64,000 nucleotides of DNA from Acidimicrobiaceae bacterium (GCA_009837445.1 VXTM01000044.1:1-64000), one strand, 5' to 3'. Counted from the stretch's first letter, positions 11,348-20,116 are shown. Notes: generated from the letters alone by a model not told the origin. Numbers and translations are program-made.

Positions 11348-12231
11348 GGTGATGTCTCGGCGAGGTGCCGGTGGAGCACCGCGGCGTCGAGGTCGCCCAG
11401 ACCCCGGTCCATGGCCGCCCGGTACTGCGGCAGGGCGGCATCGAGAAGCGGGGTGAGCGCACCCACTGCCCGGGCGTGCGCCGCGATGATCTCGGAGTCC
11501 TTCCGGATGATGGCCAGGCGGGCCGAGGGCGGCTCGTAGGTCCTCGATGCCATCATCGGCCCCCTGATGTCGAAGATCTTCGACGATCCGACGCCAGCGC
11601 CGATCACCTCCTGCACAACCTGCGGGTCCAGCCCGCTGGCCTCACCGAGCCGGTGCGCCTCGGCGGCGGCCAGGGTGTGGACCGAGACCAGCAGGTTGGC
11701 CACGAACTTCATGCGTGATCCGTTGCCGAACTCGCCCAGGTAGAAGGTCCGCTGGCCGATGTAGCCGAGGATCGGTTCAGCCACCGCGAACGCGTCCGGA
11801 TCACCGCTGGCATAGACGATCAGGGTGGCATCAGCAGCTTGCAGGCCGGTGCCGCTGAGGGGTGCGTCGAGCACCGCCGCGCCGGCGGCCTCCAGGATGG
11901 TCCTCGCCTCCTGCTTGGCCTCGATCCCGAAGGTGCCCGTCTCCACCACCACGAGTCCAGCCTTCCGGGCCGACGCAACGGCCTGGCTGGCTTCACGAAG
12001 CGACTCGACGGACGGCAGGGAGAACACAACCACATCGACCTCGGCGGCCATCTCCGCCGGGGAGGCGGCCGGGCGGACCCCGCATCCGGCGGCGCGGCCC
12101 TCCTCGATGTCGAAACCGACGACATCGTGACCCGCGGCCCGGATGTGCTGGGCCATAGCGCCACCCATCACGCCGAGGCCGACCACCCCGACAGCGGGCA
12201 CGGACCCGGCCTCAGACGTGGACTCAGACAC
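11344..12231 (-). CDS. NAD(P)-dependent oxidoreductase, 3-hydroxyisobutyrate dehydrogenase family
   Basis: 295 residues. The Rossmann motif GVVGLGVMGGAMAQHIRAAG is near residue 15. The substrate-site segment DAPLSGTGLQAADATL and the conserved Lys in SRMKFVANLL place it in the beta-hydroxyacid dehydrogenase family (3-hydroxyisobutyrate dehydrogenase/tartronate semialdehyde reductase). It starts at GTG 12231, 11 nt after the dikinase-like gene, and overlaps the M24 gene downstream. The exact hydroxyacid is unknown. Confidence 0.87.
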   Translation of the reverse strand: MSESTSEAGSVPAVGVVGLGVMGGAMAQHIRAAGHDVVGFDIEEGRAAGCGVRPAASPAEMAAEVDVVVFSLPSVESLREASQAVASARKAGLVVVETGTFGIEAKQEARTILEAAGAAVLDAPLSGTGLQAADATLIVYASGDPDAFAVAEPILGYIGQRTFYLGEFGNGSRMKFVANLLVSVHTLAAAEAHRLGEASGLDPQVVQEVIGAGVGSSKIFDIRGPMMASRTYEPPSARLAIIRKDSEIIAAHARAVGALTPLLDAALPQYRAAMDRGLGDLDAAVLHRHLAETSP

Positions 12232-12242
12232 CTACAACGCCA

Positions 12243-13886
12243 TCATCCTGCGGCGCCGTCGTCGGCACCGAGGATGGCGACACGGCCGACGTCGCCGTCG
12301 AGCATGCCGAGCCTCGGACCGGCTCGCACGATGTCGCCGACAGGGCAGTCGACTACGGCCGGCACGGTCAGCGAGCGGGCGACCTCGAAGAGGTGCGCGG
12401 TGGGCGCGCCGCCCAGCGAGACGAACCCGGCCGCGTCAAACAGCAGCGGCGACAGGTTGGCCAGCGGGTACTGGGTGACGATGATGTCGCGAGGCCGCAC
12501 ATGGTCGGTCTGTTTGGAGTGCTCCACCCAGACCAGCCTCCCGGCGCCCACACCGCCGGAGCTTCCACGGCCGGCGTAGACCTCGCCCTGAAGTGCGGCC
12601 ACGCCCGCAAGGACCGGTTCCCACCGATCGAGGCCCTGCCGGCCCGTGGGGCGGGTCTGCTCGATCAGCCGGCGGGCCATGCCCAGCAGCCGGGCCGCCG
12701 AACTCTCGTCGACCGGCACCAACGCCTGCAGCGCCTCTATCGACTCGTTGGGCCGGTCGCTGCGCATGCGCCTGAGCACGCTCATGGCCCTTGCGTGGGC
12801 CTCGTCGGCGGACTGCGGGGCCACGCCCCACGCCTGAGCCACCAGACGGCGGGAAAGGGCTCGGGCCTCGTCGGCCAGCTCTTCGACACCGATTCCTTCG
12901 GGAGGCTCGACCGGCTTCAGCGGACGACCTCCCATCCCCGGAAGCCATCCCAGCACCAGCTCCTCGCCCACCGAGCCCGGGTACCCGCGGGCCAGGCGCA
13001 CGAAGTCCAACGCGAAGCGGTGGCCGAGAGCGGCTGGCACTTCGAGGCTCTCGGCGCCTGCGCCGGCTTGGGAGCGCTGAACCTGCAACAGCAGCGGCGC
13101 CCCGTCCACCATGACCCACTCGATCAGGTTGCAGCCCAGCTCGCGGCGGGCCCTCATTGCCATCTCGGCCACCGCCAGCAAGCCTTCGGCGCCGACTAGC
13201 TCCACCGCGTCGCTTCCCGCGACCTCGCCGCCGACGATCTCGGCCCGGCTTCCCGACAACCATCCGGCCATCAGGTCACGTGGCGATCCCTTGACCGCGT
13301 CGATCCTCACCGACCCGTCGGCAAAGACCAGCGCGGCCCCTCCGAAGTCGGGGGCGATCTCGGGCTGCACCACCAGGCCCATCGGTGCCGAGACGGGCTC
13401 GACGCCTGAGCCCTCATAGCGCTCCAGCACTTCCAGCGTGTAGCACGAGGCCCAGACGCTCTTGGCCGCCTTGCCTATCTCGTCGCGGCGGACCTCCGGC
13501 ACCGAAGTGAAGGCGCCTGACCACTCGCCGGAGCCTTCAAGAACACTGGAGGAACGCACGATCAGCGGTTCGGGCAGGCGCGCCGCAGCCAAGGCCAGCG
13601 CGTCGGTCAACTCCGCGCCGAGATCACAACCGATGATGGCCATCCGGGCGCCGCCGGAGCCCCGGCTGTCCATCTGGGCCTCAGCGAGCGCCAGCGCGGG
13701 CGCCGACGCTGCGGGAGAGACCACGAAGCCGTCGGGCACGGGGAAGCCGGCAGCCATGGCCCGTGCCAGACCCGCGCCCTTGGCACCCGACGCGGCCACG
13801 TCGGACGCGGCCGGGTGGCCCAGGGGCAAAACCAGCGCCGGGGCCCCGCCGTCGTTTACACCTACCGCAGACACGCTGGCGCTCAC
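12243..13886 (-). CDS. Compact PEP-utilising/dikinase-like protein (ATP-grasp plus phosphohistidine domain)
   Basis: 547 residues. The N-terminal half looks like the PEP synthase/PPDK nucleotide-binding domain (SGAKGAGLARAMAAGFPVPDGF; VRSSSVLEGSGEWSGAF). A helical middle follows. The C-terminal swivelling domain ends in LGGAPTAHLFEVARSLTVPAVV, where His498 should be the phospho-carrying residue (canonical GGxTSHAA is altered to GAPTAH). The large C-terminal PEP/pyruvate barrel of true PEP synthase is absent. The shape resembles rifampicin phosphotransferase-type enzymes that pass phosphate through His to a small molecule. It sits between two M24 genes. Function is unknown. Confidence 0.75.
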   Translation of the reverse strand: MSASVSAVGVNDGGAPALVLPLGHPAASDVAASGAKGAGLARAMAAGFPVPDGFVVSPAASAPALALAEAQMDSRGSGGARMAIIGCDLGAELTDALALAAARLPEPLIVRSSSVLEGSGEWSGAFTSVPEVRRDEIGKAAKSVWASCYTLEVLERYEGSGVEPVSAPMGLVVQPEIAPDFGGAALVFADGSVRIDAVKGSPRDLMAGWLSGSRAEIVGGEVAGSDAVELVGAEGLLAVAEMAMRARRELGCNLIEWVMVDGAPLLLQVQRSQAGAGAESLEVPAALGHRFALDFVRLARGYPGSVGEELVLGWLPGMGGRPLKPVEPPEGIGVEELADEARALSRRLVAQAWGVAPQSADEAHARAMSVLRRMRSDRPNESIEALQALVPVDESSAARLLGMARRLIEQTRPTGRQGLDRWEPVLAGVAALQGEVYAGRGSSGGVGAGRLVWVEHSKQTDHVRPRDIIVTQYPLANLSPLLFDAAGFVSLGGAPTAHLFEVARSLTVPAVVDCPVGDIVRAGPRLGMLDGDVGRVAILGADDGAAG

Positions 13887-13923
13887 CGAACCGGGCCGAG
13901 CCGGACGGCGGCCGCGCCGGAAC

Positions 13924-15162
13924 TCACCCGACGCAGATGATCTCGTCGAGGGGGAACGTGGAGATGAGTTCCACGCCGGTCTCGTTGACGATCATCATCT
14001 CCTCGAGGCGCACGCCGAACTCGTGCAGCTTGCCGTGCTGGGTCTCCAACGCGAAAACCATGCCGGTCTGGATCTCCTGGGGGTGGTCCAGCGACCAGAT
14101 GCGCGAGATCACCGGCTGGTCGTACTGGGCGAGCCCGAGGCCGTGGCCCCAGAGGTTGGCCGCGGCCTCGTCCTCCTCCTCGTAGCCCCAGATGTCCTTG
14201 GCCGAGGGCCACACCGCGGCGATGTCGGCGGTGGTGACACCGGGCCGGGTGGCCTCGATGGAGTCCTGCAACCACTTGTTGGCGAGGTCGTAGTACTGCT
14301 TCTGCTCGTCGGTGGGGGTGCCGCCCACGCAGTAGGTGCGGTACACGCACGACTTGAAGCCGTTCCAGGTGAGTGCGGCCAGGTCGATGATGACCAGGTC
14401 GCCGGGACGGATGATCCGGTCGCCGTGGTTGCGCCAGTTCGGCCAGGCGTTGGGGCCGGAGGAGACGATGACGTCCTCGACGTTCTCCATGCCGGCGAAG
14501 TTGTAGAGGTACTCCATCCCGAAGGCGGTGACCTCGTTCTCGGTGAGCCCCGGCTTGAGGAACTGCGAGAACTCGTAGTGGGTGACGTCGCAGATCGACC
14601 CGACGATGCGCATGGCCTTCTGCTCGTTGGGGCTCTTGATGGCGCGGGCCTCCATCATCGGGGTCATGCCGTCCACCCAGTTGATGTTGCGCTCCTCAAA
14701 GGCCCTGATCATGTTGAGGTCCATGAAGTCCACGCCGAGGGGCTGATCTGAGACTCCGGCGTCCTCGAGGTCGTTCATCAACGCGGAGGTGAACTTGGTG
14801 ACCTGGGCGGTGGACGCAGGCCCGGCCGCTCCCTTGATCCAGGCGTAGGAGTAGCGCACGTTCTCTTTGGGGATCCACGGCGAGTGCTCGCGGATGTGGT
14901 AGCCGATGTCGCCTTGCTCGTACAGGATCGGCTCCTTGCCCTCGATCAGCACCGCGTAGCGCAGACCGGGCTTGAGCTGGTTCCAGCCCGGCGTCATCGT
15001 GGAGGTGACGTACCGGATGTTCTCGTCGTACATCAGCAGCATGGCGCCGAGGCCGTGGCGGCGCATGGCCTCGCGGGCCCGGCGCAGGCGCCATTCGCGC
15101 ACCTCCTGCCAGTTGATCCCTTCCCTCCAGTCGGTTCCGAGAACTCCGAATGCTTCTTTCAC
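13924..15162 (-). CDS. M24 family protein, creatinase-like, with altered metal site
   Basis: 412 residues, M24 fold. Asp260, His340 (NLWGHGLG), Glu373 (FALETQHG) and Glu387/388 are present. The second metal Asp is replaced by Cys272 (WNGFKSCVYRT, against WNGYFADIGRT in the paralogue at 10109). It may therefore bind one metal or none, as creatinase itself works without metal. AAGGAG precedes the GTG start at 15162. It lies second in the operon led by the LeuA-like gene. C-N hydrolysis of a small amidine or amide is possible but unproven. Confidence 0.85.
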   Translation of the reverse strand: MKEAFGVLGTDWREGINWQEVREWRLRRAREAMRRHGLGAMLLMYDENIRYVTSTMTPGWNQLKPGLRYAVLIEGKEPILYEQGDIGYHIREHSPWIPKENVRYSYAWIKGAAGPASTAQVTKFTSALMNDLEDAGVSDQPLGVDFMDLNMIRAFEERNINWVDGMTPMMEARAIKSPNEQKAMRIVGSICDVTHYEFSQFLKPGLTENEVTAFGMEYLYNFAGMENVEDVIVSSGPNAWPNWRNHGDRIIRPGDLVIIDLAALTWNGFKSCVYRTYCVGGTPTDEQKQYYDLANKWLQDSIEATRPGVTTADIAAVWPSAKDIWGYEEEDEAAANLWGHGLGLAQYDQPVISRIWSLDHPQEIQTGMVFALETQHGKLHEFGVRLEEMMIVNETGVELISTFPLDEIICVG

Positions 15163-15224
15163 TGGTGCTCCTTGTTAGAGATGGGATTGCCGGCGGGGGG
15201 CGTCACGGCCCCGTGCGGCGTGGG

Positions 15225-16448
15225 CTAGCTGATGACCTTGCGGGCGCACTCGACGAACTCGTCGTTGTTGAGGAGCCCCTTCTTCTGAAGCGACTTGGCC
15301 TTGACGATCCCGAGGATCTCCAGGATCTCGTCGTCTGTGGCGGACATGTCGTTGCGCTCGAGCCACACCCGTATGGAGTCGACGCCCGAGCCCTTGCCCA
15401 GCACGATCTCGGGGGCGGCCTGGCCGACCAGTTCGGGGCGGAACGGGAAGGCCTCGGTCACCTCGTCGCCGACGTTGCGGACCCAGGTCGCGATGATGCC
15501 GGACTCGACGTTGAACAGCCGTTCCCCGACCACAGGGCGGTTGCCGGGCTGCGCCACCCCGGCCATGGCCAGCACCTCCCGGGAAATGTCGGTGAAGTGC
15601 TCGGTCTTGATGCCGGTGTCGAGCCCGTACATGGTGAGCAGGGCCAGGATGGTCTCCTCGGTGGGCGTATTGCCCGAACGCTCTCCGAGCCCGGTCACGG
15701 TGGTCTGGATGACCTCGACGCCCTCGGTCACGGCCAGGATGGTGTTGGCGACGCCCATGCCGAAGTCCATGTGGAAGTGGGTCTCCATGGGCACACCGAG
15801 GCGGTCGCGGGTCTGTCGCACGAAGTAGGCGACCGCGTGGGGAGACAGCACCCCGAACGTGTCGACCAGGGCCACGGCGTCCACGTACCCGTCGGTGGCC
15901 ACCCGCTCCATCATGTCGAGGTACTCGCCGATGTCGGCCCGGGTGGCGTCGATCGGGAAGAACGTCACCTTCAGGCCGTGGTCGCGAGCGAAGTTGGTGG
16001 CCTCGATGGACGCCTCGAGCGCCCGCTCCACCGGCCAGCGGTAGCCCTTCTGGATCAGATGGTGGCTGGACGGCACCTCCATGACGACGCCGGTGGCGCC
16101 GCAGTCGATAGCCAGCTTGACGTCGTCGACCATGCACCGGGAGAACGCATAGACCTCGGAGTCGAACCCGGCCGCCGCGATCCGGCGAACAGCCTCCTCG
16201 TCGGCGGGTGACACCGCGGGCAGGCCGGCCTCTATGCGATGGATCCCGGCGTTGTTGAGCAACTCAGCGATGCGCAGCTTCTCGTCGGCGGTGAACTCCA
16301 CGCCGGCCTGCTGCTCGCCGTCGCGCAAGGTGACGTCGTGCACCTTGAGGGTCTCGGGGAGATGCATCTCCCCGGTGGCCTCAGGCAGGTAGTTCCACGG
16401 GCTGGAGAACCATCTGTCGGTGATCCACGGGGTCGTCGACGAACTCAT
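15225..16448 (-). CDS. Alpha-isopropylmalate/homocitrate/citramalate synthase family protein (DRE-TIM)
   Basis: 407 residues from the ATG at 16448 (AGGAGG site). An in-frame extension to 16508 crosses the promoter motif and is rejected. DRE-TIM landmarks are visible: VTLRDGEQQAGVEF (Arg42, Asp43), the metal histidines His224 and His226 in ETHFHMDFGMGVAN, and GLGERSGN at 253-260. The usual HCHND is HFHMD here. The regulatory domain of LeuA is missing, though the C-terminal region ends VKAKSLQKKGLLNNDEF. It leads a six-gene catabolic operon, so a lyase or Claisen condensation outside leucine synthesis is likely. Confidence 0.8.
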   Translation of the reverse strand: MSSSTTPWITDRWFSSPWNYLPEATGEMHLPETLKVHDVTLRDGEQQAGVEFTADEKLRIAELLNNAGIHRIEAGLPAVSPADEEAVRRIAAAGFDSEVYAFSRCMVDDVKLAIDCGATGVVMEVPSSHHLIQKGYRWPVERALEASIEATNFARDHGLKVTFFPIDATRADIGEYLDMMERVATDGYVDAVALVDTFGVLSPHAVAYFVRQTRDRLGVPMETHFHMDFGMGVANTILAVTEGVEVIQTTVTGLGERSGNTPTEETILALLTMYGLDTGIKTEHFTDISREVLAMAGVAQPGNRPVVGERLFNVESGIIATWVRNVGDEVTEAFPFRPELVGQAAPEIVLGKGSGVDSIRVWLERNDMSATDDEILEILGIVKAKSLQKKGLLNNDEFVECARKVIS

Positions 16449-16478
16449 CTGGCCTCCTGAGCGTAGCCGCGCCCGCCG

Positions 16479-16497
16479 ATCATATATTATGTCAGGT
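16479..16497. promoter_or_regulatory. Shared 19-bp element, site 1 (degenerate)
   Basis: ATCATATAT-T-ATGTCAGGT, 31 nt upstream of the LeuA-like start. It matches 12 of 18 informative positions of the working consensus ATCRTGCAWNWTGCAYGAT; the left half is identical to the strong sites at 40173, 46793 and 61996. The minus-strand reading supplies a TATGAT-like -10 for the six-gene operon at 16448-9080. Confidence 0.45.
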
Positions 16498-16539
16498 CTG
16501 CCATCCAACGCGGCCGCCAGAGGTCGCTCGGCGCCTCGC

Positions 16540-17589
16540 CTAAAGGTTGAACAGCCGGGCCGCGTTGGAGCCCTTGATTGCGACCCGCTCGGGCTCGGTG
16601 AGGCCCTCGACGCGGTCGATCAGCCCGACCGGGTCGGCCTCGCCCATGTCGAACGGGAAGTCGGTCCCCATCATGACCCGGTCCGAGCCCACCACCTCGA
16701 TCAGGTGCCGCACGTACTGGGGCTGGAACACCATGGTGTCGTAGTAGAGGCGCTTGAAGTAATGGCTGGGCGGCCGGTCCGGGATACGGGTCCGGGTCTC
16801 GGGGCGAACCTCCCAGGTGTGGTCGGCACGGGCCGCGTAGAACGGCACGTACCCGCCGCCGTGCAACAGCACCAGCTTCAGGTCGGGCAGCTCCTCGAAC
16901 AGCCCCGAGAAGACCATCCGGTGCACCGCGACGGTTGTCTCCAGCGGATTGCCGATGCAGTTGACGAAGAAGTACTCGTCGAGGCGGTGACTCTCCTCAT
17001 AGCCGTTGGGATGCAGGATGACCGGCACGCCCTTGGCCGCGGCCGCCTGCCAGAAGGGCCGGAAGCGAGGCTCGTCGAGGTTGTGGCCGTCGACGGTGCC
17101 ACCGATCTGCAGCCCTTTGAAGCCGAGCTCGTCGACAGCCCGGTCCATCTCCGCGATGGCCGCGTCCACGTCCTGCAGCGGAACGGTGGCGCCCACTGCC
17201 GCGAACCGGCCGCCGAAGTCCGCCACCGCCTGCGCCAGGGTGTCGTTCTGCACCCTGGCCGACTCGACGGCGACCGCCGTCGGCAGCCAGTAGCCGTACT
17301 GGGACACGAACGTGGCCAGGCCCTGGACATCGACGCCCATGGCGTCCATCGGTTCGATCCGGGCCTCCGGGTCGTGCAGCTGTGCCGAGATCGACGGGAT
17401 CATCGTCGCGTTGTGGTCCCGGGAGCTCTGGTTCATGAAATAGAGGTAGGGCTCGTAGGCCGGCTGGCGGTGAGCGGCCAGCAGCGGCTCGCATTCCGCC
17501 ACGGCCAAGTGACAGTGAATGTCGATGATGCGGGCCTGCTCCGCGCCCGAGACACCGTCCGCGGGCGCGGCAGAGCCATTGGGTGCCAT
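16540..17589 (-). CDS. Amidohydrolase family protein (ACMSD/decarboxylase type, PF04909)
   Basis: 349 residues from the ATG at 17589 (GAGGAGG site). Metal-site features are IDIHCH near the N-terminus, ILHPNGY, LLHGGGYVPFYAARADH and GTDFPFDMG near the C-terminus. It is closely related to the genes at 34609 and 40257, which share HGGGY and GTD[FY]P[FY]DMG. Members are Zn-dependent hydrolases or non-oxidative decarboxylases of aromatic and unsaturated acids. It follows the GntR gene by 19 nt on the same strand, so the pair is probably one transcript. The substrate is unknown. Confidence 0.88.
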   Translation of the reverse strand: MAPNGSAAPADGVSGAEQARIIDIHCHLAVAECEPLLAAHRQPAYEPYLYFMNQSSRDHNATMIPSISAQLHDPEARIEPMDAMGVDVQGLATFVSQYGYWLPTAVAVESARVQNDTLAQAVADFGGRFAAVGATVPLQDVDAAIAEMDRAVDELGFKGLQIGGTVDGHNLDEPRFRPFWQAAAAKGVPVILHPNGYEESHRLDEYFFVNCIGNPLETTVAVHRMVFSGLFEELPDLKLVLLHGGGYVPFYAARADHTWEVRPETRTRIPDRPPSHYFKRLYYDTMVFQPQYVRHLIEVVGSDRVMMGTDFPFDMGEADPVGLIDRVEGLTEPERVAIKGSNAARLFNL

Positions 17590-17608
17590 CGGCGTTGCCT
17601 CCTCGCTC

Positions 17609-18283
17609 TCAGGAACGCAGGTCGACCTCGAGGACCGACCGCGGGATCTCCAGATGTTCCCTGACCGCCGTGGCGGCGACCTCAGCATCGTGGCGAGAGA
17701 GAGCCTCGAATATGCGCTGATGGTCGCGGGTGGCCTGCTCACGGGCACGCGGCCTGACCTTCAACGCCATGCTGACGTACATCACCGAGGTGTCCAGCAG
17801 GGTGCGGAGGATTGCCAGCAGCCGGGGTGACCCGGCCGCCTCGTAGATGGTCATGTGGAAGTCGCGGTTGAGCATCACCCAGTCGGCTGTGGGGTGCGCC
17901 GCCTGCATCTGCTCCAGCACGGCGCCGACCCGAGCGAGTTGCTCGGGGGTTATCCGCTCCGCGGCCTTCTCCACCGCCACCACCTCGAGCACCAGGCGCA
18001 ACTCGTAGATCTCCTGGAGCTCCTCCTTGCTGATGCGGTGCACGGTGCCGCCCCGATGGGCGTCGAGCTCGACGATGCCCTCCGCAGCGAGGTCTCGCAG
18101 GGCCTCGCGAACCGGGGTGGTGCTGACACTGAGCTGTTCAGCGAGATCGGCCTGCACCAGCCTCGTCCCACCGGGAATGCTCCCATCGAGGATGCCTTCC
18201 CTGAGGGTCTCGCGCACAAACTCGTGCGCAGTCACCCGGGCGCGGGTGTTCTTATGCGAGACGCTGATGCCTGCGTCGGTCAC
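17609..18283 (-). CDS. GntR family transcriptional regulator, FCD (FadR) subfamily
   Basis: 224 residues from GTG 18283 (AAGGAG site). A winged helix-turn-helix at about residues 15-80 (ADLAEQLSVSTTPVREALRD, GIVELDAHRGGTVHRI) is followed by an all-helical FCD ligand domain. Its candidate metal ligands are Asp141, His143 (NRDFH), His188 (RDHQR) and His210 (REHLE). FCD regulators typically sense small organic acids. This is the only DNA-binding regulator I see among the catabolic genes, so it is the prime candidate to bind the repeated 19-bp element. Its own upstream gap (18284-18357) has no clear copy, only a weak CGATAGTATCAG. Confidence 0.92.
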   Translation of the reverse strand: MTDAGISVSHKNTRARVTAHEFVRETLREGILDGSIPGGTRLVQADLAEQLSVSTTPVREALRDLAAEGIVELDAHRGGTVHRISKEELQEIYELRLVLEVVAVEKAAERITPEQLARVGAVLEQMQAAHPTADWVMLNRDFHMTIYEAAGSPRLLAILRTLLDTSVMYVSMALKVRPRAREQATRDHQRIFEALSRHDAEVAATAVREHLEIPRSVLEVDLRS

Positions 18284-18357
18284 GTCCGCTCCTTCTTCAA
18301 TTGCGCAGGAGGTTGGTCGATAGTATCAGCGGCGATGAAGCCGACGGGGAGACCGAC

Positions 18358-19362
18358 ATGAAGTGCGTGCAGGTAACCGCGCCCGGGCAGCTGACCCACA
18401 CCGACGCGGCCGATCCCACGGCGCCCGACCCCACCCACGCCATAGTCAAGATCGACACCGTCGGGATCTGCGGTACCGACGTGAAGATCCTCGGCGGGGC
18501 CATCGGTGTCTCCTACCCGCGGATCATGGGCCATGAGATGGTCGGCGTCGTGGAGGTGGCCGCCGAAACGGGCCCACCTTCGGGCCGAAGGGTGCTCATC
18601 GACCCGGCCATCGTTTGCGGAACCTGCGCCATGTGCCGCAAGGGCCGCGGCAACATCTGCCTCAAGGGCGGTCTGTTGGGCCGAGACGCCGACGGCGTGT
18701 TCGCCGAATACGCGGCTGCACCGAGCCACCGGCTGCTGGAGGTCCCCGACTCGGTCAGCGGTGCCGCGGCGGGACTGCTGCAGGTGCTGGGAACGTGCGT
18801 GCACGCCCAGCGCGGCGCGCGGGTGGCTGTCGGCGACGTCGCGGTGGTGCTGGGCCTCGGCGTCAGCGGCCTGCTGTTCACCCAGTTGCTGTCCGCCGCC
18901 GGGGCCAAGGTTGTGGGCGTGACCCGCTCGGAGTGGAAGCGCGACCTCGCCCGCCGGCTGGGCGCGGCCGCGGTGGCCGCACCCGGCGACGCCGACTCGC
19001 TGGTCCGGGAGATGACCGGGGGTCGGGGAGCGGACCTTGTGGTCGAGGCCGTCGGGACCGAGGCGACCCTGGCCCAGGCCATCGAGCTGGCCGGCACCGG
19101 CGGCGAGGTGATCGTGTTCGGCACCCTCACCGGTGGAGGCCGGGGCCTGCCCTACTACCAGCTCTACTTCAAGGAGCTCATCCTGCGGAACCCTCGGGCT
19201 GCCACCGTTGACGACTACGCCCGCGGGATCGAGCTGGCCGCATCCGGGGTGCTCGACCTCGAGGCCATCGTCACCGACCATTTCGGTCTCTCGGAGGCGC
19301 CGGGGGCCTTCGAGCGAGTCAAGAGCTCCGACTCGCTGAAGGTGCTGATGTCGGTGGCCTGA
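18358..19362 (+). CDS. Zinc-dependent alcohol dehydrogenase (MDR family)
   Basis: 334 residues from the ATG at 18358 (GGGGAG site); upstream in-frame sequence is not used. Catalytic zinc motifs GICGTDVK and GHEMVGVV are present, as are the four structural-zinc cysteines in CGTCAMCRKGRGNIC. The NAD(P) domain has VLGLGVSGLLFTQLL. It resembles threonine/sorbitol/L-idonate-type dehydrogenases. It is transcribed divergently from the GntR gene across a 74-nt gap, an arrangement that often indicates control by that regulator. Confidence 0.9.
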   Translation: MKCVQVTAPGQLTHTDAADPTAPDPTHAIVKIDTVGICGTDVKILGGAIGVSYPRIMGHEMVGVVEVAAETGPPSGRRVLIDPAIVCGTCAMCRKGRGNICLKGGLLGRDADGVFAEYAAAPSHRLLEVPDSVSGAAAGLLQVLGTCVHAQRGARVAVGDVAVVLGLGVSGLLFTQLLSAAGAKVVGVTRSEWKRDLARRLGAAAVAAPGDADSLVREMTGGRGADLVVEAVGTEATLAQAIELAGTGGEVIVFGTLTGGGRGLPYYQLYFKELILRNPRAATVDDYARGIELAASGVLDLEAIVTDHFGLSEAPGAFERVKSSDSLKVLMSVA

Positions 19363-19375
19363 GCCCGCTCGGCCT

Positions 19376-20116
19376 CTAGCTGGCGAGAAGATCGAGCTCT
19401 TCGAACTTGCGCAGAACATGGGCCTTCGCCACCGCCACCTCGTCGTCGGCGGGATCGCGAGGGAAGGGCAGGTCGATCTGGATGTCGTCCTCCAGGCGCC
19501 CGCCCTTGGCGAACACCAGGATCCGGTTCGACAGCTCGACCGCCTCGCCGACATCGTGGGTGACGAACACCACCATCTTCTTGGTCTCGTCCCACATGTG
19601 GTGCAGCTCCCGCCGCAACGCCCGGGCGGTGATGGCGTCGAGGTGGCTGAAGGGCTCGTCCATGAACAGCACGTCGGGCTCGATGGAGAACGCCCGGGCG
19701 ATGCCCACCCGCTGCTGCATGCCGCCGGACAGCTCGCCGGGGAACTTGGTCCCCTTGTCGCCCAACTGAACCATCTCGAGATACCGCTGGCAGCGCTTCC
19801 TGGTGTCCTCGGACCGGTCTTCCTGCACGAACATCAGGTTGTCGGTCACGGTGCGCCAGGGCAGCAGCCGGGCGGCCTGGAACACGTAGCCGGGCGCGGC
19901 GACGTGTCCGTCGCTGGTGATCGCCACCGTTCCGCTGGTAGGCGTCTCGATCCCGGTGAGGATGTTGAGAAGCGTCGACTTCCCGCAGCCGGAGGGCCCG
20001 ACGATGGACACGAAACTGTGCCCGGTGATGTCAAGGTTCACGTCCTCCAGCGCGACCACCTTGTCCTCGCCGACGCCGAACTCCTTGTGTAGGTTCTTGA
20101 TTCTGATCTCAGCCAC
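19376..20116 (-). CDS. ABC transporter ATP-binding protein (NitT/TauT/SsuB type)
   Basis: 246 residues. Walker A GPSGCGKST (40-48), signature ELSGGMQQRVGIARA, Walker B VLFMDEP and switch FVTHDVGEA are all intact. It is the last gene of the importer operon (binding protein 23614, permeases 22010 and 21114, this ATPase). It energises uptake of an anionic or sulfonate-like nutrient if the family analogy holds. GTG start with a weak ribosome site. Confidence 0.92.
   Translation of the reverse strand: MAEIRIKNLHKEFGVGEDKVVALEDVNLDITGHSFVSIVGPSGCGKSTLLNILTGIETPTSGTVAITSDGHVAAPGYVFQAARLLPWRTVTDNLMFVQEDRSEDTRKRCQRYLEMVQLGDKGTKFPGELSGGMQQRVGIARAFSIEPDVLFMDEPFSHLDAITARALRRELHHMWDETKKMVVFVTHDVGEAVELSNRILVFAKGGRLEDDIQIDLPFPRDPADDEVAVAKAHVLRKFEELDLLAS

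Noticed and set aside
8936-16448. tRNA-Thr as an integration site of a genomic island carrying the catabolic genes
   Set aside because: The tRNA 3' end faces the housekeeping side, no integrase is seen, and I found no second copy of the 3' end as a direct repeat.
18284-18357. A copy of the shared element between the GntR and alcohol dehydrogenase genes
   Set aside because: TTGCGCAGGAGG and CGATAGTATCAG recall parts of it, but no alignment keeps both halves at the right spacing.
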